Assembly: GCA_016223135.1 (NCBI GenBank)
Contig: JACRPQ010000005.1
Span: 1 to 64,000 of the forward strand
Source of the DNA: Chloroflexota bacterium
Lineage (GTDB): Bacteria > Chloroflexota > Anaerolineae > Anaerolineales > Villigracilaceae
Reading direction: 5' to 3'
DNA: 64,000 bases
The translations under genes and the position numbers were made by a program. This document shows, piece after piece, positions 61,378 through 64,000 of the stretch. Within the stretch, counting starts at the first letter, position 1; the number at the start of each line of letters is the position of its first letter. The notes under the pieces were generated by a model. The model did no database searches, had not been told where the DNA came from, and worked only from the letters and a program-made list of their open reading frames with translations.

Positions 61378-62274
61378 ATGGAAAAATCTCTCAACTGGCG
61401 TGAATTTGTCATCACCCGCCTTATCAAAGCCGCGGGGTATTCAGCCATCCTCTTTGTGCTGCTCATTTTCATCTTCCTCCTGCGCGAAGGGCTGCCCACC
61501 TTCGGCGAGGTCAGCCTTGACTCGCTCTTCAGCGTCCGCTGGTATCCCATCGAGGAACACTTCGGCATTTTGCCGCTCATCACCGGCTCGCTCATCGTCA
61601 CCATTGGCGCGGCGCTGATTGCCGTCCCGTTTGGCATTGGCACAGCCATTTTTATTTCCGAAATTGCCCCCCGCTGGGTGCGCGAAATCCTTAAACCGCT
61701 CGTCGAACTGCTTGGCGGATTGCCCTCCGTGGTGCTGGGCTTCCTCGGCATCCTCGTCCTCTCTCCCTTCCTGCGCGTCTTTCTGGACCTGCCGACGGGA
61801 CTGACTGCCTTTACAGGTTCCCTCCTCCTTGGAGGCATTGCCGTCCCGACGGTCGTTTCGGTGGCGGAAGATGCGCTCGATGCCGTGCCGCGCGCCTACC
61901 GCGAGGGCGCTTGGGCGCTGGGCGCCACCCAGTGGCAAACCATCTGGCGTGTGACCCTGCCCGCCGCCAGGTCCGGCGTGCTGACCGCCGTCATGCTCGG
62001 CATTGGGCGCGCCATCGGCGAGACGATGACTGTGATGATGGTGACCGGCAATGCGCCCGTCCTTGCGTTAAAACTTGGCAGTCTCTTTTCTCCCGTCCGC
62101 ACGATGACCGCCACCATCGCCGCCGAAATGGGCGAGGTTGCCAACGGCAGCACGCACTACCATGTGTTGTTTTTCATCGGCATGGTTCTCTTCCTCATCT
62201 CGCTGGGTGTGAACATCGCCGCTTCCTCCGTCGTCTTTCGCGCCAAGAAGCGCGCGGAGAGGATCCTTTCGTGA
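61378..62274 (+). CDS. pstC: phosphate ABC transporter permease PstC (second)
   Basis: A 298-aa permease, six TM helices, SD AAAGGAG. LKPLVELLGGLPSVVLGFLGI and [28 protein letters not shown] are PstC patterns, plus GRAIGETMTVMMVTGN. It is the partner of the PstA 4 bp downstream. Confidence 0.94.
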   Translation: MEKSLNWREFVITRLIKAAGYSAILFVLLIFIFLLREGLPTFGEVSLDSLFSVRWYPIEEHFGILPLITGSLIVTIGAALIAVPFGIGTAIFISEIAPRWVREILKPLVELLGGLPSVVLGFLGILVLSPFLRVFLDLPTGLTAFTGSLLLGGIAVPTVVSVAEDALDAVPRAYREGAWALGATQWQTIWRVTLPAARSGVLTAVMLGIGRAIGETMTVMMVTGNAPVLALKLGSLFSPVRTMTATIAAEMGEVANGSTHYHVLFFIGMVLFLISLGVNIAASSVVFRAKKRAERILS

Positions 62275-62278
62275 ACGT

Positions 62279-63154
62279 ATGCCCCGCCTTATGAAACATA
62301 TCTTCCCCCTCAACCGCCACCTCATCCAGCGTCTCGGCTTTGCCGGTCTTACCGTGATGGCGTTCCTCACCGTCCTGCCGATTGTGGCTGTGGTCATCTA
62401 TATTATCGTGCAGGGCGCGCCTGCCATTTCGCTGGAATTTCTCAGCGATTTTCCGCGCGGCGGCATGCGCGAAGGCGGCATCCTGCCCGCCATCATCGGC
62501 ACGATTTATCTGACAATCGGCACAGCCGTCTTTTCGGTGCCGCTCGGCATCGCGGCAGCCATCTATCTCTCGGAATATGCCGCGGATACGCCCCTCACCC
62601 GTACCATCCGCATTGCCATCATCAACCTGGCGGGCATCCCTTCGGTGGTGTATGGCTTGTTCGGGCTTGGTCTCTTCGTGCTTTTCCTGCGATTTGGCAC
62701 ATCCATCCTTGCCGCCTCGCTGACGCTTTCGATTATGACTCTGCCCGTCATCATCAGCACAGCGGAAGAGGCGCTGCGCTCCGTGCCGCAGGCGTTTCGC
62801 ACGGTCAGCATCTCGCTGGGAGCCACCCGTTGGCAGACCATCCGCCGCATCGTCCTGAAGGAGGCGCTGCCGGGCATTATCACCGGCGTTATCCTTGGGC
62901 TGGAACGCGCCGCCGGTGAAACCGCGCCGATTCTCTTCACTGGAGCGGCATTCTTCCTGCCGCGTCTGCCGCATTCACCCTTCGATGCGACCATGGCGCT
63001 TCCGTATCATCTTTTCGTCATCTCCACCCAGGTTCCCGAAATGCCCATCAAAATCCAATACGGCACGGCGCTGGTTTTGCTCGTCTTCGTCTTGGCAATG
63101 AACGTGACCGCCACCTTCATCCGCTCGCGGGCGAGGGCAAAGCGGCAGTGGTAA
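62279..63154 (+). CDS. pstA: phosphate ABC transporter permease PstA (second)
   Basis: A 291-aa permease with six TM helices. YLSEYAADTPLTRTIRIAIINLAGIPSVVYGLFGLGLF and FRTVSISLGATRWQTIRRIVL are PstA signatures, with ERAAGETAPILFTGA. An ATG at 62291 is an alternative start. It is followed by a 4HB element, then a third pstB. Confidence 0.94.
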   Translation: MPRLMKHIFPLNRHLIQRLGFAGLTVMAFLTVLPIVAVVIYIIVQGAPAISLEFLSDFPRGGMREGGILPAIIGTIYLTIGTAVFSVPLGIAAAIYLSEYAADTPLTRTIRIAIINLAGIPSVVYGLFGLGLFVLFLRFGTSILAASLTLSIMTLPVIISTAEEALRSVPQAFRTVSISLGATRWQTIRRIVLKEALPGIITGVILGLERAAGETAPILFTGAAFFLPRLPHSPFDATMALPYHLFVISTQVPEMPIKIQYGTALVLLVFVLAMNVTATFIRSRARAKRQW

Positions 63155-63157
63155 ACT

Positions 63158-63673
63158 GACGATGGACAATGGACGATGGACCATTGACCATTGACCATTG
63201 ACCATTGACCATTGACTATGGACGCGCATCATGCCATATAAATTTGAGCAATTGGATGTATGGAAATTATCGCTGGAATATATTGACTCGATCTATGAGT
63301 TGGCAGAAAAATTACCGAAGAGCGAAGAGTACAACTTGAAATCACAAATTGTTCGGGCGGCAACATCCATTTCGCTGAACATTGCAGAAGGCTCAACAGG
63401 GCAATCAGATGCGGAACAGGCAAGATTTTTGGGCATGGCGATTCGCTCCCTCGTCGAAACCGTCGCCTGTCATCACATCATCCAGCGCAGAGGATATATT
63501 CGCGACGAACCCCTGCTCGCTAAAATCTATGAAGACTCCCAAGTTCTTGCCAGAAAATTACAAGCGTTTCGCAAAATTATTTCTCCCTACCAGGTTAGGG
63601 AAGAACAACTACGATATGGAGAAGACGATTTGCCCTAGGGTTTCCATCGTCCACGGTCTATCGTCCATCGTCA
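63158..63673. mobile_element. inverted-repeat-bounded element carrying a four-helix-bundle gene (copy 2)
   Basis: Outer arms GACGATGGAC (63158-63167) and GTCCATCGTC (63664-63673) and inner arms TGGACGATGGA (63170-63180) and TCCATCGTCCA (63644-63654) are exact complements. They are parts of heptamer arrays (CCATTGA / GTCCATC units). Between them is one 4HB gene. The element separates pstA2 from pstB3. Confidence 0.62.
63231..63638 (+). CDS. four-helix-bundle protein (23S rRNA intervening-sequence family)
   Basis: A 135-aa helical protein. FEQLDVWKLSLEYIDSIYEL, QIVRAATSISLNIAEGS and MAIRSLVETVACHHII are typical of the family (the TSISxNIAEG core is diagnostic). It is only distantly similar to the copy at 31.7 kb, so it was acquired separately. 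It lies inside a phosphate-transport operon between inverted repeats. Confidence 0.93.
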   Translation: MPYKFEQLDVWKLSLEYIDSIYELAEKLPKSEEYNLKSQIVRAATSISLNIAEGSTGQSDAEQARFLGMAIRSLVETVACHHIIQRRGYIRDEPLLAKIYEDSQVLARKLQAFRKIISPYQVREEQLRYGEDDLP

Positions 63674-63686
63674 ATATGGCTCACCC

Positions 63687-64000
63687 ATGAACAAAATCCT
63701 GATCGAATCCCTCTCCCTTCAATACTCCGACGGCACCGAGTCGCTGCGAAACGTCAGCATGGAAATTCCTGCCAACGCCATAACGGTACTATTCGGACCC
63801 GCCGGCGGCGGCAAGTCCACGCTTTTGCGCTGTCTCAACCGCCTCAACGACCTGGCGGATGTACAGGTTGTGGAGGGAAAAGTGCTTATTGACGGCGAAA
63901 ACATCCTCGCCCCCCAAACAGATGTCATTGCCCTGCGCCGCAAAGTGGGAATGGTGTTCGCGCGCCCGGTCGTCCTGCCGATGAGCATCCGCGCCAATTT
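63687..64000 (+). CDS. PstB-like ATP-binding protein, 5' part only
   Basis: The first 104 codons before the window edge. MNKILIESLSLQYSDG leads to Walker A GPAGGGKST (canonical PstB has GPSGCGKST), followed by LLRCLNRLNDLADVQVVEG. The Q-loop reads VFARPVVLPMSI where PstB has VFQKPNPFP, so the Q-loop Gln is Ala. It is the third PstB-like protein here and is probably the partner of PstC2/PstA2. The rest lies outside. Confidence 0.85.
   Translation, partial: MNKILIESLSLQYSDGTESLRNVSMEIPANAITVLFGPAGGGKSTLLRCLNRLNDLADVQVVEGKVLIDGENILAPQTDVIALRRKVGMVFARPVVLPMSIRAN

Overview
The window looks like a chromosomal segment of a moderately GC-rich member of the Chloroflexota, most likely Anaerolineae. 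I infer this from the lipoproteins with Pro/Thr-rich linkers, the kinase-PQQ propeller protein, the DUF951 and DUF4230 genes, the ABC exporter pair and the dense intergenic repeats. No rRNA or tRNA gene, CRISPR array, phage or canonical insertion sequence was seen. Many start codons were reset from strong Shine-Dalgarno (SD) sequences or -10 boxes.

Layout. 0.2-4.7 kb (minus): lepA and an unrecognised three-gene operon, two of whose proteins share a domain. 4.9-10.6 kb (minus): a PhnCDE-type phosphonate/phosphate-ester importer with two permeases and two binding lipoproteins. 10.6-15.5 kb: DUF4230 protein, a secreted protein with Ca-binding-like loops behind a long structured leader, then a minus-strand operon (metallophosphoesterase, ParB-like, DapA-like, LipM-like). 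15.6-21.5 kb: a six-gene signalling operon (Ser/Thr kinase-propeller, PP2C phosphatase, J-domain/VWA fusion, zinc-ribbon/FHA, 80-aa protein, OmpR-type regulator). 21.6-29 kb: Hsp20, NarL-type regulator, TIR-membrane-SH3 protein, MarR and a heterodimeric ABC exporter. 29.2-32.9 kb: Zur-like regulator and ZnuACB metal importer, interrupted by a four-helix-bundle (4HB) gene. 33-43.4 kb: two M1 peptidase-like lipoproteins, hydrolases, riboflavin genes, a reductase, a glycosyltransferase and a phosphoribosyltransferase. 43.6-51.9 kb: GIY-YIG, TyrA-like, ABC-2 exporter, Ogt, GT39, Era, YhhN. 52.2-64 kb: a phosphate-acquisition island (PHP phosphoesterase, small membrane ORFs, SurE, PstSCAB-PhoU, then a second divergent Pst set with a third, truncated PstB and a second 4HB gene).

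The most interesting signals are these. (1) Both 4HB genes sit inside transporter operons and are bounded by perfect inverted short repeats, like the intervening sequences of bacterial 23S rRNA but in mRNA. (2) Tandem 8-bp repeats with 3-bp spacers, resembling cyanobacterial Pho boxes, lie in identical geometry before the PHP gene and pstS. (3) The kinase/phosphatase/J-VWA/FHA/regulator operon. (4) The three-gene unknown operon at 2.3-4.7 kb. (5) Several dispersed palindromic repeat families, some copies of which are translated in frame inside genes.

All family assignments come from reading motifs; no database search was possible.
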